Of a stretch of 64,000 nt of DNA, positions 21,978 through 35,030 are shown in pieces. A program made the translations under genes and the position numbers. The notes beneath the pieces were generated by a model. It searched no databases. It was not told where the DNA came from and saw only the letters and a program-made list of their open reading frames with translations. The stretch is from Ignelater luminosus (lineage: Eukaryota > Arthropoda > Insecta > Coleoptera > Elateridae), in NCBI GenBank assembly GCA_011009095.1, contig VTPC01000020.1, positions 12,315 to 76,314 of the forward strand, written 5' to 3'. How positions within the stretch are numbered: the stretch's first letter is position 1; each line of letters opens with the position of its first letter.

Positions 21978-24666
21978 ATGTCTTTGAGAACAAAAAAAAT
22001 ACTAAAACCAGCAATAATTGCACAATCTGACAAGGGAAATGGTGGATGTTTGCTTTTGCCGCCGGTCAAGAACCAAGATTGTACTGACTGTACCAATTCA
22101 CCTTCAAAGATTGACAAGGAAGATGTCATTGTTGATGATATTATTTCTACAGCAGACACGTTCATGATTGATGAAAATGGCATCTTAATTCAAATATTTC
22201 CTGAATCTGAAGCTCAAAATCAAACAGCTGATGTAAATGACTTAAATAATTTAATAATATTGGAGACTGAAAATATTAACAAAAATGTTAATAACACACA
22301 ATTAGTGGAGGAAAAGGAAGAAGCTGGAAATTTTGATATAAGTCAAGATATAAGTTTTGGAAGTCTCCCTATAAACTTAAACTTTTCAGATACTGAAGCA
22401 CTTAGTGCTGTTAAAGAATTACATTATGATTGTAGCATACTGACCCATACAGACCTTGATTATAGTTTAATAAGTGAAAGTTTTACTGTCAAGCAGAAAA
22501 ATCTAATGAGTTTATCTCAGAACCATGTGACAAGGGAACAAAGGATGCAACGGAGTTAAGTCAAGAGGTAAACAGTAGACAAGAAATAATTGTGGTAGCT
22601 AAAGTTTACAATGAGAAAAATCAGTTACCAGAACCTAGAGTTCTGTGGGATAATAAAATGGCAGAACCCAATCATCAAATCAGTACGACTATTGACGTAG
22701 AAACTGCTGATATAAATGACTTGAATATAATTACAATATAAACAGAAGCAAATAACAGTGTTAATAACACAGAACCAGTTGGGGCAATTAAAGAAGCTGA
22801 AAATCTTGATAAAAATATAAGTCAAGATATTCTGAAACCCAGAAGAAGAAAACGATATCAAGTAACAGAAGATGAGTGGGAAGTTAAAAAAGCAAAGATC
22901 TTACGTGAACAAGGTAAAGAATACAAAGGGAGAAAGGTTATAGATGGAAAAGTCACGGGATTTGTTAGTGGGCCTAAGAGAACGATGAAAGAAGTTACTT
23001 GCAAATGTAAAGGTAAAACCTTTCATTGCAAGACATTGACAGAAGCAGAAAGACAAAAGATGTTCAATGATTTTTAGAAGTTAAGCTGGAAGAAAAGAAA
23101 GATTTTCATAAAAACTATGACAGATGTAAATTTTACCCAAAGATCTCGGTATAGGAAAATTGAAAACACTTCACGCCGAAAATTTTCTTTTAAATTCTAT
23201 TTATATGTAGATAATTCAGCAAAGGTCAGAGTATGCAAAAAGACATTACTGGCAATTTTAGGGATAGGAGAATCGATGGTCAACAAGTGGTTAGAAGACG
23301 AAGGAGAAGATCATGTAGAGTTGGAAGAAAAAGACGAAACCGACGAGAGAACTGAAAATAAAAGACAATCAAAGAAGATTACTAGACAACGGAATTTAAA
23401 TGAAAGATTAAATTTATTAAAAGAGTTTTTATTGGCATTGCCAAATGTAGAATCACATTATTGTCGGGCATCTTCTCAAAAACTCTATTTGGACCCTTGT
23501 TGGACGTCAAAGTCTCAGTTGTTCAAGGTTTATACTGACAATTGGTGCAAGGAAAAAAATGCAAGCCACTGTCTTCCTGTACATTCCACAAAACGTTTGA
23601 AGATCTGAATTTGTCTTTATACAGACCGAAGAAAGATCAATCTGATATATGTAGAGCATACAAGCTAAAACACATTACTAGTGAAGAATACAAGGATCAT
23701 TCAAAGAAGAAAACCGCTGCTAGGCAAGAAAAAGACAACGATAAAAGAAATGAAGAGCATGTTTACACGGTGGATCTTCAGAGCCTGTTATTGTGTCCTA
23801 AATCAAATGCTTCAGGCATATATTACAGGAGGAAACTTTTGGTCCACAACCTTTGTATGTATGATCTAAAGACAAAAGATGGATTTTGCTGCCTGTGGAA
23901 TGAAACAAAAGGCGAATCCACTGCAAATGAGTTTGCAAGCATTGTAAGTCATTTCATTCAATCCCAGTTACCGCTTCGCAACAATGCAAAGAAAATAATA
24001 ATTGTCAGTGACGGCTGTAGCTATCAAAACAGAAGTTCTGTTTTGAGCAATGCCCTGTTACATTTAGCTGTTAAGTACAAGATCTGTATCGAAAGCAAAT
24101 ATCTGAAAAAAGGTCACACTCAAATGGAGTGTGACTCTATGCACTCCACCATAGAGCGGTATCTAAAACAGAGAGAAGTTCATGTGCCAGCTGATTATGT
24201 AGAGATATGCAAAAATGTTAGAAATCATACTACACCTTATAAGGTTACTTATTGAGAACATTCATTCTTCAAAAACTATGCAAACCCCACAATGTACAAG
24301 TCGATCCGTCCTGGATTGAAGAAAGGTGACGCCAAAGTTACTGACATCCGCTGTTTGAAGTATTCTGACGACGGAAAAATTTATTACAAACTAAATTTTG
24401 AAGATGAGTTCAAACTATTACTTGCTTGCGAGGATAACGCAAAACAATCGGAAGAAGCTTCAAGAAAATCCAGACGAAAAAGACAGGATCCAAAACCATT
24501 ATTAAGCCATCCTATAGACAAAATGCAAGCATTTCGTGAAGCAAATTTTCCAAATTTGTACGACAGTAGGTTAAAGATAACGGAAGCAAAGTACAACCAT
24601 CTGCAAGAATTGAAAAGTACAATACTAAGAGACTACCACCCTTTTTATGACAAGTTGCCATTTTAA
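21978..24666 (+). pseudogene. broken DDE-like transposase, unnamed family, copy 2
   Basis: Starts at Met 21978 (MSLRTKKILKPAI), resembling the MSARSMLILKLAK start of the copy at 48 kb. An acidic N-terminal region occurs twice in degenerate form (ADVNDLNNL...ISQDI and ADINDLNII...ISQDI). Then come YKGRKVIDGKVTGFVSGPKR, CKCKGKTFHC and LTEAERQKMFNDF, followed by VRVCKKTLLAILGIGESMV (about 23230) and a SHYCR segment. The cysteine motif is replaced by YRPKKDQSDIC. Three acidic motifs follow: YTVDLQSLLLCP (about 23768), IIVSDGCSYQNR (about 24000) and KGHTQMECDSMHSTIER (about 24110). The C-terminus ends HPFYDKLPF. Breaks are in-frame stops at about 22557, 22739, 23075 and 24253 and a frameshift near 23580. 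The transposase role is inferred. Confidence 0.75.
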
Positions 24667-25480
24667 CAGACTGCTTCAATCCATGAAAAGGTCAAAATTA
24701 CCATCGTTACATGTATTTTTACTAACATTTTGTTTTATTTGACATTTTTATATGTTTCCAAATATAATATGCCGTAATTATCTCATTATTCCAATTTCTA
24801 GTATTTTATTTAAAACCTTATACTCATTGTCAGACCACTTAACTCCAAATTTAAATTTTTCAAACCACGTATCTTTTATACACATACCGTGTAACTCCTT
24901 AACGTAGCTATTTCTAACCTGGTAACTCCATTGAAATTATAAATATGTTTAATTATATAACAATATGGCCTATATACATCTCAGAATACTTTAAACTATA
25001 TTGTTAGGAATCAACAATAACAATTTATCTATTCACTGTCGAATAAATTAGTTTTTTGTTCTTCCTGTAAAAAGTGGGAAATGTGAGTTACGTGGTTTGT
25101 TAATTAGGCCAGCGATATGTTAACTCAACATTGGATAACTTAATTATTTTCAGTGACTATACGTATCAAATGCCGACGATCAACAACCACGCTTCTCAGG
25201 AGAATCTACTTTACCCCCCATATCTTCTTCTACTTTGCTCAAGCGTGAAAAGAAGTTTGTTAGTAAGTACCTATCAGACTACTTTTCCTATTTTATTGTG
25301 TCATTGCAATGAAATAAATCAAATAATACTGTACGGTGGAGAAGTAGTCACATATTTAATGGCAAGTCATTTTCCACACTTTTTACGATAACTACGCATT
25401 GAATGAATTTTTAAATTGTAAAGGTACATGTAGATATTTAAAATAGTGTCGACCAAATTGAGATTTTACAATACTTCACA
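24667..25480. other. 3' flank of copy 2 with repeated GTAACTCC motif
   Basis: Contains related motifs at 24838 (TTAACTCC), 24891 (GTAACTCC) and 24922 (GTAACTCC), and an inverted GAGTTAC at 25085. These could be subterminal repeats. A short inverted match CTGGCC..TAATTA links about 21937 with about 25100-25114. The element ends are not proven. Confidence 0.3.
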
Positions 25481-25830
25481 GATCTTTCAAGATATCGTCC
25501 CGATTCTTTAAAGATGCTGAAAATTCGACTATGTAAACTTCCAGAATACAATAACTTTTGAAAGAATTCCAATTTGGATTCCGCAAAAACCATTCTGCTG
25601 AGGATGCTTTAGTTTTCCTTGACAATGCCACACAAAAAAGCCTTGTGATAGCAGGTTTCGTAAATATTACTTATTAAGAGCGCGTTTGATTCAGCTCAAT
25701 GCACAAAATTCTTTCAACAGTTGCACAATAGGGACTTACAAGACTTACATTCTAAAAGAAGAATATTGGAAAACAATAAGTCATCTGCCCTAAGTAGTCT
25801 AGCTTTTGAAAACTGAAGGAAAAAGCTTTT
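25481..25830 (+). pseudogene. LINE reverse transcriptase fragment
   Basis: The plus strand reads DLSRYRPDSLKM, a decayed YRPIS motif. It continues with EFQFGFRKNHSAEDALVF, the QFGFRK-HSTEDAL motif of non-LTR reverse transcriptases, then a weak AFDSAQ motif A with LQQLHN-like residues. It is short, frameshifted and truncated at both ends. The clade cannot be assigned. Confidence 0.7.
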
Positions 25831-26069
25831 AGTTGTTTTAAATAAAGATGAATTGCAAGTAGTTTTGTCGACAACGCAGTATACGTCAACAAATTCATTT
25901 CTCAAGTTGAACTTTTACAACATTTACAAAAACGTTTGCGATAAACCACTATGATTTATGTCACTTTCATCATCAAACTGGTAAATAGTACGTGTACATA
26001 TATAGAGAGATAAAACTCCCTATTTTACAACATCCCATGGATTTTAGTACTTCCGGAAAATAACTTTGG

Positions 26070-26190
26070 GTTGCAAAAACTTCATAATATTGAAAGACGC
26101 ATTTGAGTAACCCTCGGGGTCTCTTATTACATATTGGTTGTTATCTAATACGCGCTTAACCACGTATGGGTCGCTAAATGCCGGAGATAG
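26070..26190 (-). pseudogene. Ty3/gypsy integrase C-terminal fragment
   Basis: The minus strand reads LSPAFSDPYVVKRVLDNNQ followed by YVIRDPEG. This matches the GPY/F module at the C-terminal end of Ty3/gypsy integrases (LSPKYxGPYxVxxVL...YxVxD). The G of GPY is replaced by D. Nothing else of the element is visible, so this is an isolated scrap. Confidence 0.55.
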
Positions 26191-29100
26191 CTACACATAT
26201 TATTTATGTAAACCCCGGGTCAAGTCCATTTTCCTGATCACGACCTAATTATTGGCGTTGTGCTTTACGGATAATTTACTACAAATGCCCTATACATTTT
26301 ACAGTTCGTTAACTAATGATGATAGTTTTTAAATTATGGTTAACATTGTTAGACAGTATTATGTATATTTACTCTCGCCGACAAAGTTTTAAAAACGTTT
26401 TAATACCTTTTTTCTATTATTCCTGTCTATTTACTCTTATCAATCCTGCGAAGCTTATCGTTTTCTCTCTCTCTGTTGTTTTCTTTGAAACAGTAAGAGA
26501 TTTCAAACCGTCATAATATACTAAGAAATTCCTGCTTAAGGTCCGGAAACCATCGAGTCCGCTTCAAATACTCGATAGTATCGTCACATCCTTGATATTC
26601 TATTGCTTCGTGACTTTCTCTAATTACAGTATCTTCTATACTCCGAATGTTATGGTAGCTTTATGTTTGCTATAAACTAAAACGTTACGCTCTTTGTTCA
26701 GAATTAATTGGTGTTTTGAAAAGGTCTTTGTAAACTTCTGAAAAATAGTTTACACTCTAAACCGTTTTTATAGGTAACTGAAACATTGTTTATTCGGCTA
26801 TAATGAATGCGCTTGATCCTTCAATCACCTAAAGGATGCCCCTGTGTACAATTATAGGCACGTAAAATTAACTACCATCTAGTAATTAACAGATTTAGCA
26901 TGTCCTTCTTTTGCAATGTGAGTTTAAGGGCCGGAAGGCCTTAAAGGGAAAAGAGAAATAGCAAAATTTAAAAGAAAAGTTGAAAAATAAATTTGAAAAG
27001 CTCTTAGGGTAACGTTTTATGCGATAGCAATTAAAATTTGCTTCACTCTCCTCCTACTAATCGTCATCTCTTCAACATAAAATATGATAACTAAAGAGCG
27101 GATTTCTAAGCAAGTGCCTAATTTTAGATATTTTAAGAAAGCAAAGGAAAATTCGTTTTAGGATACTCTACGCACTTTTTGCAGGAATTATTTATTAAAA
27201 CTTTTTTCCATCATTAGGAAACACCCTGTATAATATGTCCTTATAATGTAGTACTTCTAATAATAAAATGTATTTTGTAACGTAAAAAGCTTGCGTTGCC
27301 ATATTAACCTGAATGAAAACTAGGAACGCTTGGTCCTAGGTCAGCTGAACTCAAGTGAGTAGCTTATAAGACTTAACAAAAGAAAAACCCAGAAGTATAT
27401 TTTCTATACTAACATGAAACGATTAATCAACAGGTAAATTAAAATTTCTAATAATAAAAAAATAAAAGGACAAAGTTATTAAGCTTTAACTAATAAACAA
27501 AGAAATTTATTAACAACGTCTAATAACAGAACTTTAAACTCAAAGTGCAAATAGTTAAATTAATCTTAATTCATGACGTTAATCAAATTTCGAACTTTTA
27601 ACTACGAAAAGGTTAAGTTGAATTCAAAATTAAAAATTTATTGCAAAAAATAATTGAATATTGCCACAGAATAAATCCAAGCTTAAGCTATAAAAATTCA
27701 AGCAATTGCTATCTTAAGGTACACTCGGTTGTTAATCTAAATCCGTTTAAATATTTTTTATTTATTTATTTATTAAAAGGTTCAGGAAAAAATGAAAGAA
27801 AAATGTAAAGATTTATAGAAATTTCTGAAAACTTTACTAATTTAAAATTAAAAACTTTTGAAAAACACAGATTTATAATTAATCCGAGTGTAAATTAAAT
27901 TAAGTTAAACAAATTGAAAACAAAATTATGTAATATCAAATGATAATCAATGCGAGTTTCGGATAATCATTGAGGTTGGAAAAACAGGTCTCACCATACA
28001 TCTTGAAAGCGGATTCCGATCGGAAGCTGCAAACTGTCAATATAATTCTAAGTAATAAAGATTAAAGGTAACCTTTAAGTAAATTCCGAAAATTTAAATA
28101 TTCAAAAAAATTTAACTTTGACAAAATCTTGGGATAGCATTACATTAGAGCGAGGTTAGGTCAAATCGAGATAAAACATGATAATTGGTTGTAATAATTA
28201 CTAGAGGAATGGATCATAACAAAAAGTTAATCATTTGCAAAATGAACTTTGAAAAATTAAATAAAAAAGTTTACTTTATTTAATTGATCGAATGATAGTA
28301 AAATAAGTGAACGTTTGGGTTACTGAATTACACCAAAAATTTCTTAAAAGTTCGGGGCCGAAAAAAATCATTTTAATTTTTTGTTACTATGGAATAGGAG
28401 TACAGAATCTTCTAGATTTGGTGCCCCCTGGGCTCAACCTCTTCTGGTCCAGCAATAAGACGTGGAAACGAATTCAATTCCATCAATCACTGATGCTACG
28501 ACAGTATGGACCCTCCGGTTACCAACAGGGCTTCGTGAAACTGCCGTAAAAAATTTTTGTAAAATAATTATTTCCAAAATTAAATTTTCCGGAATCTAAC
28601 CAAAAAACTGGAGACGAGAAACAAAAATTAGAATTGCGGACACAGGGGATGCAAGAAATGAAAATAACTTACACCTTTATAAAAGGTTTTCTTTTCATTC
28701 ACAAGAATCGGAGTCACCTCAGCGGGTGGAAAGATCTGCGAGAAGACCGTGTACTGGTCGCGTCTCGATTCGTTTTGCCACGCCAGGCTCTCCGCGTTCT
28801 TCCAGAATTTTGAAATTGTTAACCGGTCCGTAAATTATCACACACAGCGAAAGAAAAAATTAAGTAATTTTATGCAAAAGATTACAAGTTGGGGTTTAAA
28901 TACAAAACAAGGAACAGAACCCTAGTAGCACAATAAGGTAGGAACTGTATAGGTTGCCGAGTCCTACTAGGGAATAAAACGCTAATTCTGGGTCTAAACT
29001 GTGTAGCCATCGTGGTCAGATCTGGTGTAGGAACCGTTTAGTATCTGTATGGCATAGCATAGCATAGCACATACAGTTTCTGTGCCGTACAACCGCATCA

Positions 29101-32100
29101 ATCCGAGTCAGCTACAGCGCCATCGTTTGGAGACATAAGAAATCAAAAGTTAAGCTTGTCAACAGATGGCGCTGTTGCAAGTTCGGATTTACATTGGCAT
29201 TCCTATATAGGAACTGTATGGCTAAGCGGAATCGATTTAATGCAGTTAAATAACTTTAGTATTGCAATAATTAGTGAGTTAATTGACAGATTTAATTAAT
29301 ATTTTGTTCTATAAACACACCTATATCTTATTAAGCTTTTATTTTTGGTTTGATTACTTACAAATAAAGTTTTATTTCTATTAAATCTATAATTTACATC
29401 TAGTAGAAAAGATAAATTAAGACAACATAAATTAAATATTTTATTATAGAATATACATAACACATGTACAACATAAAATATTTAAAAATTAACAAACCAT
29501 ACTACTTACTAATAATTAAGCTTCAGGTATTTACTCTTATGTACGCACATATGTACCTAAATGTAAGTTTATGCAGTTTTAAAACGCAGGTTGAGTTGGG
29601 TTTTTCAAGATAGATTATAATACTGATTTACAAAAAATCCGAACACTCAAACATTTATAATTTTTTATTTGTTAAATTTCTATCGTTAGAAACCTATTTA
29701 ATTATTAAGATTTCGTTGTTAAATTTTTCCTACGAACTATTTGTTTCGCTTTTGTACCTAAATTTGATATGAATTATACATTACATATCTCCAAGTTCCA
29801 TTGCAAATTACTAACATTTCCGAGGTGTTCGGATTTTTTCAACGCAGTATAGATTGTGTCCTTTTTTGTTTAAATACAACACGCACCAGATTTTAAACTT
29901 GAAACTCAAACGATTTGTCAGATACCAATATCACCCCACTCACCACTGGTTTAAGCATCTCTCGGTCTGTGGTCACCTTAAATAAATTTCCCATAAACCA
30001 TATCTGAAATAAAATTATTAAAAGCTTTTAAAAACTTAGTGATGAGTACTGTTACTAATATACAATATTTGCAATGTTAAATGAACAATTACAAAGCAAC
30101 TGCTACGTATTTTTATGAATTTAAGCATTAAAAATAAAAATAATATTCATAATATTCCAAAAGACAGCTTACCTGTATGAAGGCTTAAATCTGTCTGAAA
30201 ACATTTTACCCCTCATAGTGTCATTATGCAAGGTCGCTCATTTACCTGTTTCTAACGGTTTTTCTCCAGCATAAAATCAATAGAAGTTTTTTTAAATTAC
30301 GAAAATGAACAACAAAAACCCGCATATAACAGGCGCATAGCTAAAGGGGTCTAAATGTGACACATCACTGTGTTTTTGCTCCCTCAGACGATAATAATAA
30401 TTATTCGGATTTAAATTCATACTGAAATCATTAACTGATCATTTTAAAAGTTATAGAAAAACGTAATTGACTAGATTTTTATTGCTTTATTGCTTTCTCT
30501 TCTACTTATGTCCCATTTAAATTGCAATATTAGTCCTACTGTCAAATGGCAACACATTTTTCCCTTTTTTTATTAGACGAGATAGATTATATCACTCATT
30601 TTAAATTTTTTAAAGTTTGATCAGCTTCAAATATTATAGAATTCTCGGTAGTGTACAAAACTTCACAATTTTTTGAATGTTTGCAGCAATTTGCCGTAGG
30701 TCAGTAAGTTTTATGACAGGAAAGAAGGTTAAAAAGCACCGAATGACGATAACTACCTGCTTAAAAATGCAAAAGAATTTGCAGAACATAATCACATTTG
30801 CCTTTATTTAAAAAGATACATCGTGTTGCCGTCAGTAACCTGTAATTAATAATTTGCTATTACCATTTATACTTAAAAATCACAATAATTTAGTACAATA
30901 ATGGAATTACGTTAAAAATTGATGTATTTCTTATTTGTCATTTATCCGATAAATAGTCCAGGTAGAGTGTATTCTTTCAATTATTTATAATTCTGGGTAC
31001 AAGCTCTTAGATAAAATAAATACCTAGCGTAAAAAATTAGAAATTTATGAAAAATACATAAATTCTTTTAGAGATTTAAAACTGGTTCTGGTATAATTAA
31101 TAAAATCGATATTTAGATTCAAATGAACTAGTTTTATCTGCATCTCTCTTACCACTATGAGCTTCGAATGGTAGTAATACATTGTTTAATTAGTTTTTGT
31201 ATAAAAAAATCAGTCGAGGCTTTAAATGAAAAATGCGATAACTTTTTTATCGAATAAAGTAAGGCAAGAACTTTTGTTTCTTGGGAAATTAGATTTATAA
31301 TAATAACAGGGATTAAATTGATATGAATTGATATTTCATTTTACTTTGTTTAATAACTTACGTAACTATGAATAAAAATGCTTCAATCTTTATTGGTGTT
31401 TTGATTTAGATTAATAAATATTTTTTAGGAACTTTTTTGAAAGTCCTCCTTCGTTAGTAATTTGCTTTTGATAAGCTTTAAATTTTTGAGTTGGTGTCTT
31501 TTTTGCGCATTGTATTTAAGTATTATAATACTTAGTTATTATTGCAACTTCAAATGTGTTAATTGTTTCGTAAAACAGAAACAGTATTAAGAGCTCAACA
31601 AACAAAGCATCTTAAGATTAGTTTTCATATTGACAAGCTATATAGTTCCTAAATCGTCAAGTTAATATGCATACTAATGTTGCTTTAAGAGTTATTAACT
31701 GTACGGTAATGCTACAGTCATCCTAACATTAGGTTCTGTATTGGAAATCGACGCATTTCCTATACGGCCAAGACAGCGCTAATATTGAGTTGTTTTGAGA
31801 ATTAGTAACGATACCGTATATGCGTTGGTCTCGACCGAACAGTTACCGCGTAGAACCTGGGCAGATTTCTCTGTAAGGTTCCTGGACGGTTCCGACTTTT
31901 GTGCTACTAGAGAAGGGTCCATGAGGACAAAAAACAAGCATCTGCTTGAATAAGCGTGGAATAATTGTAAATTAGTAAACGAATTGCTAATTCAAGGTCC
32001 TGGAGCTTAACCCCCTTTTTAAGAAACAACGCAATAAATCTGAATAAAATTTCCATAACAGGAAGAAAATAGGCTATTAAAGTAAATTTTATATAAACAC

Positions 32101-34620
32101 GGTGTTTCACAAATGAGGGGTGGTGAAATACCGCGAGGATTGTCATGTAACGGGAGGGTGACTACAAAAAACCGTTACAATTTCTAATATTGTAATTTGT
32201 TTTAAGGTGTATTATTTAACATATTTTAAGTTTTTTATCGATTTTCCATTTTATCATATCGATATTACCTTACATAGGTGTAATTCTTAGAATATTTAGT
32301 TGTTCAACAAAATAATTATTAAATACTCAATTTTAGTTCACAAAAATTAATTTTAAAAACATATAAAGGTCAAGCAATAAAGCTTGAAATTTTGAATGGA
32401 TTTTCTCAAGCATTATTAAATCGCTTAAAATTATTATTTGGTCAGCTAAAGTGTTGATTTAACCGCCTAAATTGCCTATAATGATGCCTACTTTAAAAGT
32501 TTTTAGTGCCTATTTGCCTGCCTAGTTTGATGATTTTTAGCGTCTAAAAATCCGGTCTCTAGTGATAACTTATTTCAAAGGGTTTTTTCTCCAAACAACC
32601 GTATAAAATATCTTAATATCCGCTATTCCATTAAGAAAAGTCACTTTTTAAATTTTAATCGCCATATTAATATTCCCTTTAAGTACGAATATTGTTGGCT
32701 TATGATAAATTGTAATTTTGTATGATACACCTACAATTAAAATACGAGGTTGTTTTTCATTATTTGCATGAACTCGGAACTAATTTTTGTTGTTTCGTTA
32801 GTTTTAAGTTAAAAGGTTCCGCGTAGTCAGTGATGCCACATGAGAACAAAATTCCCATAAGGAAAAGACTTTTAATTTAATAACCGCTGAAAAGGATACA
32901 AACATTGTAAATTAAGGGTAAAGTGGGAATATCTGAAATGTAAAAATTTTACAGTAAAAATATTATCATTTTCTTGTTAGTTTAACAGATGCTCGTCCTA
33001 TAAGATTCCATAATTTCTAACAGCAAAGTTGGTTTTTATTTTACCACAAAATTAGAATTAACGTTATGAAATAGAATAAATGTGCGGTGTATTATACAGA
33101 AAACCATTATACTGGTAAGAGGTCTCTGTAAAATGAGTATTGTTTGGGTTTTAACGTACATTAAACACTCTTTGTGTTTGATAATATTTATGTAATTAAC
33201 ATTAACATTGGTATTAAATGTTCCTTAAGCATAGCTCGAATGTGGGCAGTGCTATATTGTAATATGTATATTTAAGTTTATAGAGTTACATACACCGCCA
33301 TTTTATCTAACAATAAACAGTAGCATATACTTGTCCATGTCCATATTCTACAAACTGGAACTTCACTTTGTTCCTCTGCCAGCTGATGGTGGCTTGACAA
33401 TCTTTTCTACCTTAATAACGACATCGGTCTAGCGAAATCTAGAAATCGTGTATACACTGAGGAGCGAAGAAAAGAAACTTCTGATGATTTGAATGTAAAG
33501 TTCAAAGACGTTGTCATTGATAAAAGTAACTTTGTTGTGCTGGACTCAGTATGCGTTTTATTTCAAACTTATTGTCCTATTCTTTATACAGAGTGTTTTG
33601 AATATTGATGTCAATATAGTAGACATCATGCGGTTAGTTTTTGAAATACATATGTACTAAAAGTCTGATTTTCCTTAAAACGGTGTTTACCATACAGTAT
33701 GCATTCCTCTAAATGGAAGGAACTCAATAAGATTGTCGAAGATTTTCTTCAGAAAAGTATGCTATTAGAGATTCATTATCCCAAATGTTTTGCATAGTGC
33801 CAAATTATCTATTGAAGGTGATTCATTCTCCAGCCTTTCCAAAATTCAAATATATAATCATAGATAATTTATTCCTGAGGTTAATAGTTTTGTAACGCTG
33901 AGATCAGATCTTTCTGAAAATAGTAAATAGTAGCATTGTATTCATGTTTCCATACCTTGCCCAAAAAACTTTAACGTCGCGACTGAAATTATTGCTGTTC
34001 TCCTGCATTAAAACGACTCTTGGCTTTATTTTTCCACATCTGTTAGCGAATCTACCAAAAGAAAGTCTTCTTGGCGGTTTTTCTAATGTACAAGAAGATA
34101 CTGTTCGTGTATTAATTTTCATGAGTCAGACATTATACAAGATGGTTGCCTAAATTGCTCCAAGCTTGCTTTAATAGTCCAGAAAAATGACACCTTAAAT
34201 TATCTATATATTTATATTACTATTGTTTAATTACTTCTATAATCCATCAGGTTTAATGCAATTGTATGGTAGCCAAACGGTTCAAAAAACAGATTGATTG
34301 TGAATTACTTATAACAAAATAAACTTCCATTGGTGGAACTAAGACAATGAGTACTACTTCTGCTTTTGTGGAAAACATAATTAATACAAATATTCCACCA
34401 ATATATAAATCAATCCGTCACTTCTGTTTCCCCAAATAGCGTTAGAAGAGCGAATTACCTGGAGATCAAAAAAGCGAAAATCGAAAGCAATCGACTAGTC
34501 TCTCTCTAAACATAGATGAAAGAGGAATTCTAGTCAGGGCCTGCGCATCTCTACAGACAGGCTTTCCGTTCTGATAGGCTATGAGAAATCGGTCGGGTTT
34601 GGCAACTGTTTCGATATGTA
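26191..34620. other. long non-coding stretch
   Basis: About 8.4 kb with no recognisable gene. A less AT-rich patch at 28340-29240 contains a short open frame (28307-28549, unrecognised) and a small TAGCA microsatellite near 29050-29070. It also has an inverted pair CAGCGCCATC / GATGGCGCTG about 40 bp apart near 29114-29173. From 29240 to 34600 the sequence is AT-rich with only short chance frames, and could be intronic or intergenic. Confidence 0.4.
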
Positions 34621-34792
34621 CTCCTTATAGTCTAGTCGACATGCTTTGAAAAAGGGGGGTTTCTTGCAAAAGTATGTACCCAAACTCTAGTTAAAAATTT
34701 ACGTGTTTGACCTCCCAGACCCTGTGCTAAATGTGTAGGTTCGAAAAACCGCTAAGTCTTCTGATTTTGTTTCAGTTTTCGCCCTATAACCT
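34621..34792. repeat. left inverted repeat arm
   Basis: Its best-conserved part is CTCCCAGACCCTGTGCTAAA followed by a GAAAAACCGCTAA block, then TTCAGTTTT and GCCCTATAACCT. The same blocks occur in the same order on the opposite strand at 36415-36598, with about one difference in five bases overall. Confidence 0.7.
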
Positions 34793-35030
34793 GTTGATTC
34801 TGGGTCTTACGAAAACACATATTCTACCCTTTTCTGTAAAGCTTTACATTTGCTACAATTTGTGCAAAAAAAGTTTTTTTCCTAAACTTCATACTTTCCG
34901 AAATACACAGCTTCAAAAAACCGGTAAATTTTCCAAAAACTGCAAAGCAACACAGGTCATTGCTCAATAATTTTTATTTCCTTTCGTCCTACAAACGAAA
35001 TTGTTAGCACTGTTTTTATAGAGCATTGAA

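Noticed and set aside
28386-28440. Retroelement primer-binding site at TTGGTGCCCCCTGGG
   Set aside because: It starts TGG like a primer-binding site, but no LTR ends beside it and no second LTR copy was found.
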